DNA from: Clostridium sp.
Lineage (GTDB): Bacteria; Bacillota; Clostridia; Clostridiales; Clostridiaceae
DNA length: 64,000 bases
Assembly (NCBI GenBank): GCA_029257045.1
Contig: JARIDB010000081.1
Span: 33,746 to 97,745 of the forward strand
Direction of reading: 5' to 3'
The notes under the pieces are model-generated. The model worked only from the letters and a program-made list of their open reading frames with translations, made no database searches and was not told where the DNA came from. The position numbers were made by a program, and so were the translations under genes. The first letter of the stretch is position 1. Every line of letters starts with the position of its first letter. This document shows positions 25,527 through 33,619 of this stretch, one piece after another.

Positions 25527-27587
25527 ATGAAAGATTTAACTCCTAGGCAGCAGTTTATATTAAATGAATTATTAAATGAAGGTTCTTTAGAAATAAAGAA
25601 CCTTCAGAAACAATTTGATATAAGTGATAAAACAATTTATAGAGAAGTCACAGCTATAAATAAATGCTTAAGCAGACATAGTATAAATGTTTTTAATTCC
25701 TATAATTTAGAATTAATTATTTCAGGTAAAAAAGAAATTATAGAAAAGCTTAGAAAAGAGTCAATTAAAGTGCCTGTACAATGGGTGCTTAACAAAAATC
25801 AAAGACAAATAATGATTCTAACAGAACTGTTGCTTACAAAAGAGCCTATTAAAGCTACATACTTTAAATCAAAATACAATGTTGCTATGGCAAGTATAAG
25901 TTTTGACTTAGATTATATTGAAGAATGGGCAATTAAGAAAAATCTATTTTTGGCAAGGAAAAAAAGTTATGGAATAGAATTAGAAGGTCCTCAATGGAAT
26001 AAGAGGACTGCCCTTAGTGAAATCTTTTTTAGTCTTAAACCCTTAGATGAATTATTAAAATTCTTTTATGGAGAAGAAAAAGACCCATCTATTGATTTGA
26101 TTTTTAAAATTGCTTTTGGTGAGAAAAACACAACCTTGGTAAAAAATATCTTAAAAGATACAAAGATAGAGATATTAAATAACAATGATGTAAAATATTT
26201 TGAGTTTTTCATACAACTACTAATTTCTATAAAAAATATAGAAATAGGAACAACCATGATATTACCAGATGAAATAATTGAAGAAATACTACAGTCAAAT
26301 GAGCTTTGTGAAATAGAAGAGTTAAATCAGAAATTAATATTAAAAGGTATAGAACTTCCAAGGGAAGAAAGAGCCTATTTAAAATTATATATAAATAATT
26401 ACGACTATTATAACGAAAATCCAGTTAATAATGTTGGTATTAATATAAACTCAGTAGTTAAAGAGTTTATAGAAGAAATATCAAATAAGGTTAATGTGAA
26501 TTTAAACTCAGATGAACAACTTATAAATAATCTAAATCAACATTTTAATCAAAGTATTAATGTATTGAATATAGGACTTAGAATAATAAATCCTTTACTA
26601 AAAGAAATTAAAGATCATAATGAAGAATTATTTGAAGCTGTAAGCAGTATTTGTAAAAGGATATTTTCAAGATATAGCATTAACATTCCAGATGATGAAG
26701 TTGGCTATATAACCCTTCATATAGATGTTGCTATTAAAAAATATCAATACGAATCTATTAAAATAAAAACTTTAATAATATGTCCGACAGGGATGAGTAC
26801 AGCGAAAATTCTTTCAAATAGAGTTAAAGGAGCTTTTTCAGAAATTGAAGTAGTAGAAATAGGATCAGTATTTGATTGGAAAAACCTAGGTCAAAACAAC
26901 AAATATGATTTAATAATATCTACATTTAATTTAAGTGAAAATTCAAAAAGACTTACAGATAAAGAAAACATAATTACTGTATCACCTTTTTTAACAATAA
27001 AGGATATAGGAGAAATAAATGAATTTATCTATAAGTTTAATAAAGAAAAAAACAACTTAACAATTATAGAAGAAAAAGAAGAAGTTGATAAAGATATAAA
27101 AGAATATGAAAATGAAATAGCAGAAAATCTTTTAAAAAGATTTACGCTAAAACACTCAAAAGCAAAAACCTTAGAAGAATTAATAACATACATTGCAAGA
27201 GATGTAGAAGAAGCAGGGCTTACTGAAAATAAAGAAGAAATAGAAAGATTAATATTAGATAGAGAGAAAAAAGGTAATGTAGTTATACCAAGAAGTGGCA
27301 TAGCATTACTTCATACAAGAAGTGATGAAATGAAAGTTCCTTTTATAGGAGTCTATAGGCTAGAGAAAGGAATACCAATGGCAAGTATAGGCTTTTCAAT
27401 GGAAGAAGTATCTACCTTTTTTGTAATGCTTGCAAGAGCATCAAATGAAAATGAAGCATTAAAATATCTTGGTAAAATTAGCATAGCCTTAATTGAGAAT
27501 AAAGATTTTACAGACAAGTTAAAGTCAGCAGATGTTGAAAGTAATATAGATATAATTAAAACAATTATTTACACTAGGGAGGAATAA
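25527..27587 (+). CDS. mtlR: PRD-containing mannitol operon activator
   Basis: Activates the mannitol operon under PTS control. 686 residues. N-terminal helix-turn-helix segments (LTPRQQFILNELL, QKQFDISDKTIYREVTAI) are followed by two PTS regulation domains (about 175-400), an EIIB-like domain (about 405-495) with Cys in LIICPTGMSTAKIL, and an EIIA-mannitol-like domain (about 530-680) with His in ALLHTRSDE. A GTG at 25509 is in frame; the ATG at 25527 follows AGGTG at normal distance and is preferred. Phosphorylation at PRD2 by HPr and at the EIIB Cys by the mannitol EII normally sets its activity. Confidence 0.93.
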   Translation: MKDLTPRQQFILNELLNEGSLEIKNLQKQFDISDKTIYREVTAINKCLSRHSINVFNSYNLELIISGKKEIIEKLRKESIKVPVQWVLNKNQRQIMILTELLLTKEPIKATYFKSKYNVAMASISFDLDYIEEWAIKKNLFLARKKSYGIELEGPQWNKRTALSEIFFSLKPLDELLKFFYGEEKDPSIDLIFKIAFGEKNTTLVKNILKDTKIEILNNNDVKYFEFFIQLLISIKNIEIGTTMILPDEIIEEILQSNELCEIEELNQKLILKGIELPREERAYLKLYINNYDYYNENPVNNVGININSVVKEFIEEISNKVNVNLNSDEQLINNLNQHFNQSINVLNIGLRIINPLLKEIKDHNEELFEAVSSICKRIFSRYSINIPDDEVGYITLHIDVAIKKYQYESIKIKTLIICPTGMSTAKILSNRVKGAFSEIEVVEIGSVFDWKNLGQNNKYDLIISTFNLSENSKRLTDKENIITVSPFLTIKDIGEINEFIYKFNKEKNNLTIIEEKEEVDKDIKEYENEIAENLLKRFTLKHSKAKTLEELITYIARDVEEAGLTENKEEIERLILDREKKGNVVIPRSGIALLHTRSDEMKVPFIGVYRLEKGIPMASIGFSMEEVSTFFVMLARASNENEALKYLGKISIALIENKDFTDKLKSADVESNIDIIKTIIYTREE

Positions 27588-27589
27588 CA

Positions 27590-28030
27590 ATGGAAAATAA
27601 AATCTTAAACTTAAAAAATATTCTTTTAAAGCAAAAAACAGAAGGAAAGCTTCAGGCTATTGAAAGATCAGGTAAGCTACTAATAGATAATGGCTATGTT
27701 AAAGAAAATTATATAGATGGAATGAAGGCTAGGGAAGAAGTAGTTTCAACTTACTTAGGTAATGGAGTTGCTATTCCCCATGCCATTAATGAATATAAAA
27801 AGGAAATATTAAAGACTGGTATTGTAATACTTCAATATCCAGAGGGAGTAGATTTTGGAGATGGAAATATAGCTTATATCTTGATTGGAATTGCTGGTAA
27901 TGATGATGAGCATATGGAGATTTTATCAAAAATAGCAATAGTAGTTTCTGAAGAAGAAAATGTAGATAGATTAAGAAGAGCTAATACAAAAGAAGAAATA
28001 GTTAGTATTTTAGAAGAAGGTGAATTTTAA
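27590..28030 (+). CDS. mtlF: PTS mannitol EIIA component
   Basis: Phosphocarrier between HPr and MtlA. 146 residues, mannitol/fructose EIIA fold, active His64 in GVAIPHAINE. The ATG lies 2 nt after the mtlR stop, with AGGGAGG upstream. Its stop overlaps the mtlD start in TAATG, so the two are translationally coupled. Confidence 0.95.
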   Translation: MENKILNLKNILLKQKTEGKLQAIERSGKLLIDNGYVKENYIDGMKAREEVVSTYLGNGVAIPHAINEYKKEILKTGIVILQYPEGVDFGDGNIAYILIGIAGNDDEHMEILSKIAIVVSEEENVDRLRRANTKEEIVSILEEGEF

Positions 28031-29184
28031 TGTTAAAAGCTATTCATTTTGGAGCAGGTAATATAGGAAGAGGATTTATAGGATATTTACTAGCAAAATC
28101 AAATTATGATGTAACTTTTGTAGATATTGCAGATGAATTAGTTAATGATATAAATAAATATAAAAATTACGAAGTTATAACATTAAGCAATACAAAGACA
28201 AAAGAATTAGTTGAAAATGTACAAGCTATTAGTTTGAAAAATAAAGAGGCTTTAAGAGAAGAAGTAATAAAGGCAGATTTAATAACTACTTCAATAGGAG
28301 CAAATAATCTAGCAAGTACTGGTAAATTATTAAAAGAACTTTTAGAAGCTAGAAGGTTAGTAAATAATAAACCTTTAGATATAATAGCTTGTGAAAATGC
28401 ATTATTTGCTACAGATATAATAAAAAATTCAATTTTAGAAGATGCAAGTGAAGAATTAAAATCTTACTTAGAAGAATATGTAGGCTTCCCAAATTCAGCA
28501 GTAGATAGAATAGTTCCAAATACAAAATCAATAAAAGAATGTCCAATTGATGTTGCAGTAGAAGATTTCTTTGAATGGGATATAGAAAAAAATAAAGTTA
28601 AAGTAAATAAAGATATTGAAGGTGCTGAATATACTGAAAACCTTGAGCCATACCTTGAAAGAAAATTATTTATGTTAAATGGAGCCCATGCAACAGTAGC
28701 ATACTTAGGATATCAAAAAAAATATGAATTCATCCATGAAGCAATTTTAGATGAAGAAATAAGAAAAATAGCTTTAGATTTTCATAAGGCAGCTATAAAA
28801 GCTTTAAGTATTAAGCATAAAATGACTATAGAATCTTTAGAAGAATACTCAGAAAAGGTAATTAGAAGATTTGAAAATATATATCTTCAAGATGTTGTAT
28901 CAAGAGTTGGAAGAGATCCGGTTAGAAAACTATCTAACAGAGATAGATTAATATCACCACTAAAACTATGTTTAGAATATAAAATAGATTATTCAGCAAT
29001 AGTTATTGGAATCGCAGCAGGACTAGCTTTTGATGATATAGAAGATCCGAAAGCAGAATATGTGCAAAATATTATAAAAGAAAAAGGAATTGAATATACA
29101 GTTGAAGAAATTTGTGGCATGCAAGATCAAGATGCAAAAGAAGCCATAAATAATGAATATAAGAAAATTAAATTTATTAGTTAA
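28030..29184 (+). CDS. mtlD: Mannitol-1-phosphate 5-dehydrogenase
   Basis: Oxidises mannitol 1-phosphate to fructose 6-phosphate with NAD. 384 residues. The N-terminal Rossmann segment HFGAGNIGRGFIGYLL and the catalytic-domain segment KLFMLNGAHATVAYLGY are typical; PNSAVDRIVP is the conserved inter-domain stretch. It starts at the ATG overlapping the mtlF stop. Last gene of the mannitol operon. It is followed by a long structured element instead of a simple T-tract terminator. Confidence 0.96.
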   Translation: MLKAIHFGAGNIGRGFIGYLLAKSNYDVTFVDIADELVNDINKYKNYEVITLSNTKTKELVENVQAISLKNKEALREEVIKADLITTSIGANNLASTGKLLKELLEARRLVNNKPLDIIACENALFATDIIKNSILEDASEELKSYLEEYVGFPNSAVDRIVPNTKSIKECPIDVAVEDFFEWDIEKNKVKVNKDIEGAEYTENLEPYLERKLFMLNGAHATVAYLGYQKKYEFIHEAILDEEIRKIALDFHKAAIKALSIKHKMTIESLEEYSEKVIRRFENIYLQDVVSRVGRDPVRKLSNRDRLISPLKLCLEYKIDYSAIVIGIAAGLAFDDIEDPKAEYVQNIIKEKGIEYTVEEICGMQDQDAKEAINNEYKKIKFIS

Positions 29185-29210
29185 GTATAAATTAAGATGT
29201 AGTTTCTAAT

Positions 29211-29404
29211 TTAAGGTTATGCTTTAAAGTTCCAATTTTCAATAATTTTGAATACAATTCTAAATTTAAGTTATCTAAGGCAGCTAAGTTTTCATAACTC
29301 GGTACCCTCAAACAATGAAAACTCTTAACGCTTTCTTAGCTATCTTAAATAAGAATTGTAGTTTCTCATTATAATAAAATCTACACTTTAAAGCATAATT
29401 TTAA
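29211..29404 (+). ncRNA. Candidate structured RNA: 194-nt hairpin with central bubble (6S-like outline)
   Basis: The whole element folds on itself. Closing stem 29211-29230 pairs with 29385-29404 (20 bp, two G-U). An open bubble of 24 and 26 nt follows (29231-29254 and 29359-29384). The terminal arm pairs 29255-29270 with 29344-29358 and 29282-29288 with 29335-29341, then AGTTTTCAT with ATGAAAACT (29287-29295 with 29315-29323) around a 19-nt loop. Closing stem, large central bubble, interrupted terminal arm and about 190 nt is the outline of 6S RNA. No known 6S sequence motif was confirmed. A MITE-like palindrome or complex terminator of mtlD is the alternative. Strand is uncertain because the structure is symmetric. 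Confidence 0.4.
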
Positions 29405-29531
29405 TAATTAATGTTCATCAAGTTATATAATACTTATATAAATTACTAGCCTCAATTGGATTATAGAGCTATAAGATAAGAATGTTTCAATCTAACTATA
29501 AGTAAATTATATTAGTACAATTTGGGAATAG

Positions 29532-29560
29532 TTGACGTATATTGTAAGATGAAATATAAT
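29532..29560 (+). promoter_or_regulatory. Strong glmS promoter
   Basis: TTGACG (29532-29537), exactly 17 nt, then TATAAT (29555-29560). Transcription would begin near 29567, giving a leader of about 430 nt that contains the whole ribozyme. Confidence 0.8.
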
Positions 29561-29636
29561 AATTCAAGGAAGCTTGACATGATAAACAGTTTTCTAAAGC
29601 AATAATAAAGGAGGATAGAATTTTTAATTAAATAAT

Positions 29637-29940
29637 AGCGCCAGAAGTTAAGAGCCCAAAAAGATTTGGATGAAAAAAGGAAACTCACGAAATTGAAATT
29701 TCGGAGTAAGTTCCACCAAGCCAAATTAAAATTTGGGGTTATAGGGGAAACTCACGAAATTAAAATTTCGGAGTAAGTTCCACCAAGCCAAATTAAAATT
29801 TGGGGTGTCACTTAACTTGACGAGGATAGGGAGTATCGAAGTTTTCGGCGGATGCCCTACGGTATTAGTGCTACCGATAAAGATTAACAAAGCTAGAAAG
29901 TGATTTCTAGAACAAAATAAATCAGGTACTAGGAAAATTG
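29637..29940 (+). promoter_or_regulatory. glmS ribozyme (GlcN6P-activated self-cleaving riboswitch)
   Basis: The conserved core is present: AGCGCC at 29637-29642 (cleavage expected after 29637), TTGACGAGG at 29817-29825, and TCGGCGGATGCCCT around 29844-29858. A P3 hairpin (CTACGG..., about 29857-29877) and downstream P4 elements follow, before the glmS start at 30003. When glucosamine 6-phosphate is plentiful it acts as cofactor for self-cleavage, and the mRNA is degraded. P1 is formed by AAGTTAAG (29645-29652) and CTTAACTT (29811-29818), but its loop is 158 nt and holds two copies of a 60-nt repeat. The core appears intact, so I expect it to be active. Confidence 0.92.
29679..29805 (+). repeat. 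Tandem 60-nt repeat in P1 loop of glmS ribozyme
   Basis: Copies at 29679-29738 and 29746-29805 differ at one position and are separated by 7 nt. Each contains two hairpins, with arms CGAAATT/AATTTCG and CCAAATT/AATTTGG. The unit is not seen elsewhere in the window. Confidence 0.9.
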
Positions 29941-30002
29941 AATATTGTTTTAAGACTTCCCTATTATAATTAAAAAATAATTAGAAAAAGGGAGAATTAA
30001 TT

Positions 30003-31829
30003 ATGTGTGGAATCGTAGGATATTTAGGAAAGAATAAGGCATCAGAAATATTAGTAGAAGGATTATCTAAACTAGAATATAGAGGATATGATTCAGCTGG
30101 TATTGCAATTATTGAGAATGGAAATATTGATGTAAATAAATGCAAAGGTAGACTAGCTAATTTACAGAAAAAGATTTCAGGACTTACTATAAAGGGAACA
30201 GTAGGAATTGGTCATACTAGATGGGCAACTCACGGTGAACCTTCTGATGTGAATTCACACCCACATTTAAATCAAGATGGAACCATTGCTATAGTTCATA
30301 ATGGGATTATTGAAAACTATATTGAACTAAAAGAATGGTTAACAAAGGAAGGATATACTTTTAAATCTCAAACAGATACAGAAGTAATACCTCATTTAGT
30401 TAACTATTATTATAATGGAGATCTTTTGGATGCATTAATAAAAGCTACTAAAAAGCTTCAAGGTAGCTACGCTATAGGTGCCATTTCAAAAAATGAACCA
30501 GATAGATTAATTGCAGTAAGAAAAGACAGTCCATTAATAGTTGGAATTGGAGAAGATGAAAACTTTATAGCTTCAGACATTCCAGCAATATTAAATCATA
30601 CAAGAGATATTTACCTTCTAGAAGATGGTGAATTTGTTGTTATGGACAGAAATGGAGTTAAACTTTTAACTGAAGAAAAAGAAGAAATCAAAAAAGAAAT
30701 CTTCCATGTAACTTGGGATGCTACTTCAGCTGAAAAAGGTGGATATGAACACTTTATGTTAAAAGAAATTCATGAACAACCAAAGGCTGTTAAAGATACT
30801 TTAAAATCAAGAATAGTTTTAAATGAAAAAGTAAAACTTGATGATTTCCATATGACAAAGGAAGAAATAGAAGATATAAATAGAGTTTATATTGTAGCTT
30901 GTGGAACAGCGTATCATGCTGGAGTTGTTGGAAAAACTATATTAGAAAAAACAATTAAACTTCCAGTAGAAATAGATGTTGCTTCAGAATTTAGATATAG
31001 AGAGCCGATTATAGACAACCATACTTTAATGATAGTTTTAAGCCAGTCAGGAGAAACAGCAGATACTTTAGCGGTAGTAAGACTTGCTAAAGAAAATGGA
31101 GCAAGGGTACTAGCTATAACAAATGTAGTAGGAAGCTCAATTGCAAGAGAAGCCAATGATGTTTTATACACATGGGCTGGTCCAGAAATAGCAGTTGCTT
31201 CAACTAAGGCTTATGTAACACAAGTTATAACTTTATATATAGTATCTTTATACTTTGCAGAAATTAGACATACAATGACTAAAGAAGCTATAGAAGAAGT
31301 TAAAGAAGAATTATTAAATATACCACAAAAAATAGAAGAAATAATTAAAAGTGAAGAATATATAAAAGAAATTACAAAAGAATTTAAAGATAATAAAGAT
31401 ATGTATTATTTAGGAAGAGGCTTTGACTATGCAGTAGCAATGGAAGGGTCATTAAAAACTAAAGAAATATCATATATTCATTCAGAAGCTTATCCAGCAG
31501 GAGAGTTAAAACACGGAACAATAGCTTTAATAGAAGAAGGAACTCCAGTTGTAGCTATTGCAACTCAAGAACACTTATTTGAAAAAACAGTAAGCAATGT
31601 TAGAGAAGTAACTACAAGAGGAGCAAAGGTTCTAGGAATAGCTATGGAAGGGCATAAAGATATAGAAAAAGTAGTAGAAAAGGTAATTTATATTCCAAGA
31701 ACTATGCCACTTTTAGCACCAGTTCTTGCAGTAGTACCACTTCAATTACTATCATACTATATTGCCAAAACAAGGGGTTGTGACATTGATAAGCCTAGAA
31801 ATCTTGCAAAAGCAGTTACAGTTGAGTAA
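30003..31829 (+). CDS. glmS: Glutamine-fructose-6-phosphate aminotransferase
   Basis: Makes glucosamine 6-phosphate from fructose 6-phosphate and glutamine, the entry to peptidoglycan and other amino sugars. 608 residues. The N-terminal glutaminase domain begins MCGIVGYLG, with Cys2 as nucleophile after Met removal, and contains GHTRWATHGEP. Two SIS domains follow, with VACGTAYHAGV, LSQSGETADTLA and PRNLAKAVTVE at the C-terminus. The start follows AAAGGGAG. It is controlled by the ribozyme in its leader and closed by a terminator at 31924-31966. Confidence 0.97.
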   Translation: MCGIVGYLGKNKASEILVEGLSKLEYRGYDSAGIAIIENGNIDVNKCKGRLANLQKKISGLTIKGTVGIGHTRWATHGEPSDVNSHPHLNQDGTIAIVHNGIIENYIELKEWLTKEGYTFKSQTDTEVIPHLVNYYYNGDLLDALIKATKKLQGSYAIGAISKNEPDRLIAVRKDSPLIVGIGEDENFIASDIPAILNHTRDIYLLEDGEFVVMDRNGVKLLTEEKEEIKKEIFHVTWDATSAEKGGYEHFMLKEIHEQPKAVKDTLKSRIVLNEKVKLDDFHMTKEEIEDINRVYIVACGTAYHAGVVGKTILEKTIKLPVEIDVASEFRYREPIIDNHTLMIVLSQSGETADTLAVVRLAKENGARVLAITNVVGSSIAREANDVLYTWAGPEIAVASTKAYVTQVITLYIVSLYFAEIRHTMTKEAIEEVKEELLNIPQKIEEIIKSEEYIKEITKEFKDNKDMYYLGRGFDYAVAMEGSLKTKEISYIHSEAYPAGELKHGTIALIEEGTPVVAIATQEHLFEKTVSNVREVTTRGAKVLGIAMEGHKDIEKVVEKVIYIPRTMPLLAPVLAVVPLQLLSYYIAKTRGCDIDKPRNLAKAVTVE

Positions 31830-31923
31830 GGTGATACCAGGCACTAATGTCATTGTTTTTTAATAAAGTTTCAACTTTTAAAATAAAATCCAAATGAAAA
31901 AATAAAGATTTTAGTTAGTTATA

Positions 31924-31966
31924 AGGCTGGAGATTTTAATGAATTTTAAAATTTCTAGTCTTTTTT
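31924..31966 (+). terminator. Intrinsic terminator after glmS
   Basis: 16-bp stem (31924-31939 with 31946-31961, three G-U) followed by T6. The rest of the 412-nt gap to 32242 is AT-rich; I see no other feature in it. Confidence 0.75.
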
Positions 31967-32241
31967 ATTTTGTATTTATAATATGGAAAAGGCCATTAAT
32001 TCGAATGAAAAATGTCATTAGGTAATGATGTGAATCTATTTACAATTTTAATATTCTATAACTTTAATGAGAAAAATAGTTTAATTAAATTTTATACTAA
32101 AATAACTATAAAGAACGGAAAATAGTATGCGAAAATATAAGAAGAAATAAGATTTAGCAAATAATTATATAGAGAAAATTTACTGCTAAAAAATTGAATG
32201 AATCATTAGGTATTTAGTTAGGAAAGGAAACCGAAGAAAAT

Positions 32242-32457
32242 ATGACAGTAAGATGTACAATATTAAAGGTTACAAATGATTACTATATAGGAAAAAGTTT
32301 TTGTATGAACAAGACATTTAAAATAATAAGAAATGAACATATTAGAGAATTAAAGAAAAAAGACGATTATGAATTTTATTGTAGACGAGAAAAAGGGCTT
32401 TTTAGGGATATACTTATTCCTGTTTCAGAAGAAGAAGCCTTTAGCATGGAGGATTAA
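32242..32457 (+). CDS. Small hypothetical protein
   Basis: 71 residues, no membrane segment, mixed charge, two Cys residues in the first 30 and one near 52. It starts at an ATG after AGGAAAGGAAACC. I do not recognise a family. It precedes the HELSH membrane protein by 83 nt in the same direction, so co-transcription is possible. Codon use matches the neighbours. Confidence 0.5.
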   Translation: MTVRCTILKVTNDYYIGKSFCMNKTFKIIRNEHIRELKKKDDYEFYCRREKGLFRDILIPVSEEEAFSMED

Positions 32458-32540
32458 AATAATATCTCTAATTTGAAATAAAAGTGGTATTCTTATAATA
32501 TCAATCTTTTAAATAAGCAAATCAAGAGAGGAATTAATTT

Positions 32541-33326
32541 ATGGAGTTTTTAAAAGAAATACTAATTATGACGGTATTTGAAATAGTTTATCTTATAGGT
32601 TCTATTGTTGTAGCTGGATTTATATTAGGCTTTTTAAGGGATAATTCACTAAGAAACTTTTATAGGGCTTTTGGGAAAAAGTCTATTTATATAACTGGTT
32701 TTATAGGGGTTCCTATTCATGAGCTAAGTCATGCTATAGTAGCGTTTATCTTTAAACATAAAATAACAGAAATGAAGCTTTTTAAACCAAGTAGTGAAGA
32801 TAATACCTTAGGATATGTAAAACACAGATATAATTCACGTAGTATATATCAACAAATAGGAAACTTCTTTATTGGGATAGCCCCTATTTTAGGTGGAACT
32901 TTGTCTATTGGAGCTTTAATGTATTTACTTATACCAAGTATATACAATGGTTTTATGTCAATTATAATTAATAGTATTAATCAAGTTAATTTAATTAATA
33001 TAATAGAATCATTTAAAGAATTAATAAAGTTAATATTTGTATTAGATAACCTTAAGAATATAAAATTTATAATTTTTATATTTTTAGCAATATGCATATC
33101 ATCACATATATCATTAAGTAAAGCAGATATAAAAGGAGCAAGTAAAGGTCTTTTAAGTATGTTTTTAATACTTATTATATTAAATTTATTAGGAATAACA
33201 AAATATGTATCAATGAATATGATAATAAGCTATAACATGTTAATGATAAATATTCTTTTTATAGCAATTATATTTTCACTTATAACATATTTTATAAGTT
33301 TAATAATAAAATTAATTTTTAAATAA
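32541..33326 (+). CDS. Membrane protein with HELSH motif, putative M50-type metalloprotease
   Basis: 261 residues with about six hydrophobic segments. The motif HELSH, within GVPIHELSHAIVAFIF (about residues 56-71), is an HExxH zinc site inside or beside a membrane segment, as in site-2-protease-like M50 enzymes. A later GIAPILGG segment could correspond to the second M50 region, but no clear third metal ligand (NPDG-like) is present, so activity is uncertain. The start follows AGAGGAATTAATTT. It is closed by the terminator at 33358. The target is unknown. Confidence 0.7.
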   Translation: MEFLKEILIMTVFEIVYLIGSIVVAGFILGFLRDNSLRNFYRAFGKKSIYITGFIGVPIHELSHAIVAFIFKHKITEMKLFKPSSEDNTLGYVKHRYNSRSIYQQIGNFFIGIAPILGGTLSIGALMYLLIPSIYNGFMSIIINSINQVNLINIIESFKELIKLIFVLDNLKNIKFIIFIFLAICISSHISLSKADIKGASKGLLSMFLILIILNLLGITKYVSMNMIISYNMLMINILFIAIIFSLITYFISLIIKLIFK

Positions 33327-33357
33327 TTTTTTTATGAAAAATAAATAATTATAAATC

Positions 33358-33400
33358 AAAAAGAGCAAATCACATTTTAAATATGATTTGCTCTTTTTTT
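33358..33400 (+). terminator. Intrinsic terminator before kdp operon
   Basis: About 15-bp stem AAAGAGCAAATCA / TGATTTGCTCTTT (33358-33372 with 33384-33398) with a T-tract. Confidence 0.8.
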
Positions 33401-33421
33401 ATTTTAAATAAAATAACTCAT

Positions 33422-33505
33422 ACATTAAGTTCTAAAAATCTTTATGCAATCTTAATGTCAGTAATAATAATCCTAACACTATCTTTATATAGAATTTTAT
33501 ATAAT
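33422..33505 (+). promoter_or_regulatory. kdp promoter region with dyad, putative KdpE site
   Basis: TATAAT at 33500-33505 lacks a recognisable -35, as expected of an activator-dependent promoter. An 8-bp dyad, ACATTAAG (33422-33429) and CTTAATGT (33451-33458), lies upstream at activator distance. KdpE binding is inferred. Confidence 0.45.
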
Positions 33506-33526
33506 TTCGTATGAAGGGGGGAATAA

Positions 33527-33619
33527 ATGATGAAATTAATTATTATTTTAATAGGTTTAGTGGCTTTAGCATTGTTTATTTATTTAACTTACATTTTATT
33601 AAGGAGGGAAAATGAATGA
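33527..33619 (+). CDS. kdpF: KdpF, small stabilising subunit of K+ ATPase
   Basis: 30-residue single-span membrane peptide beginning MMKLIIILIGLVALAL and ending in a charged tail. It sits 6 nt after a G-rich ribosome site (33516-33521). Its stop (TGA, 33617-33619) overlaps the kdpA start (ATG, 33616-33618). Size, hydrophobicity and position directly before kdpA are those of KdpF, which stabilises the KdpABC complex in membranes. It is easily missed because of its length. Confidence 0.9.
   Translation: MMKLIIILIGLVALALFIYLTYILLRRENE

Noticed and set aside
29574-29602. TTGACA at 29574 as the glmS promoter
   Set aside because: No acceptable -10 lies 16-18 nt downstream, whereas TTGACG-N17-TATAAT at 29532-29560 is near-consensus.
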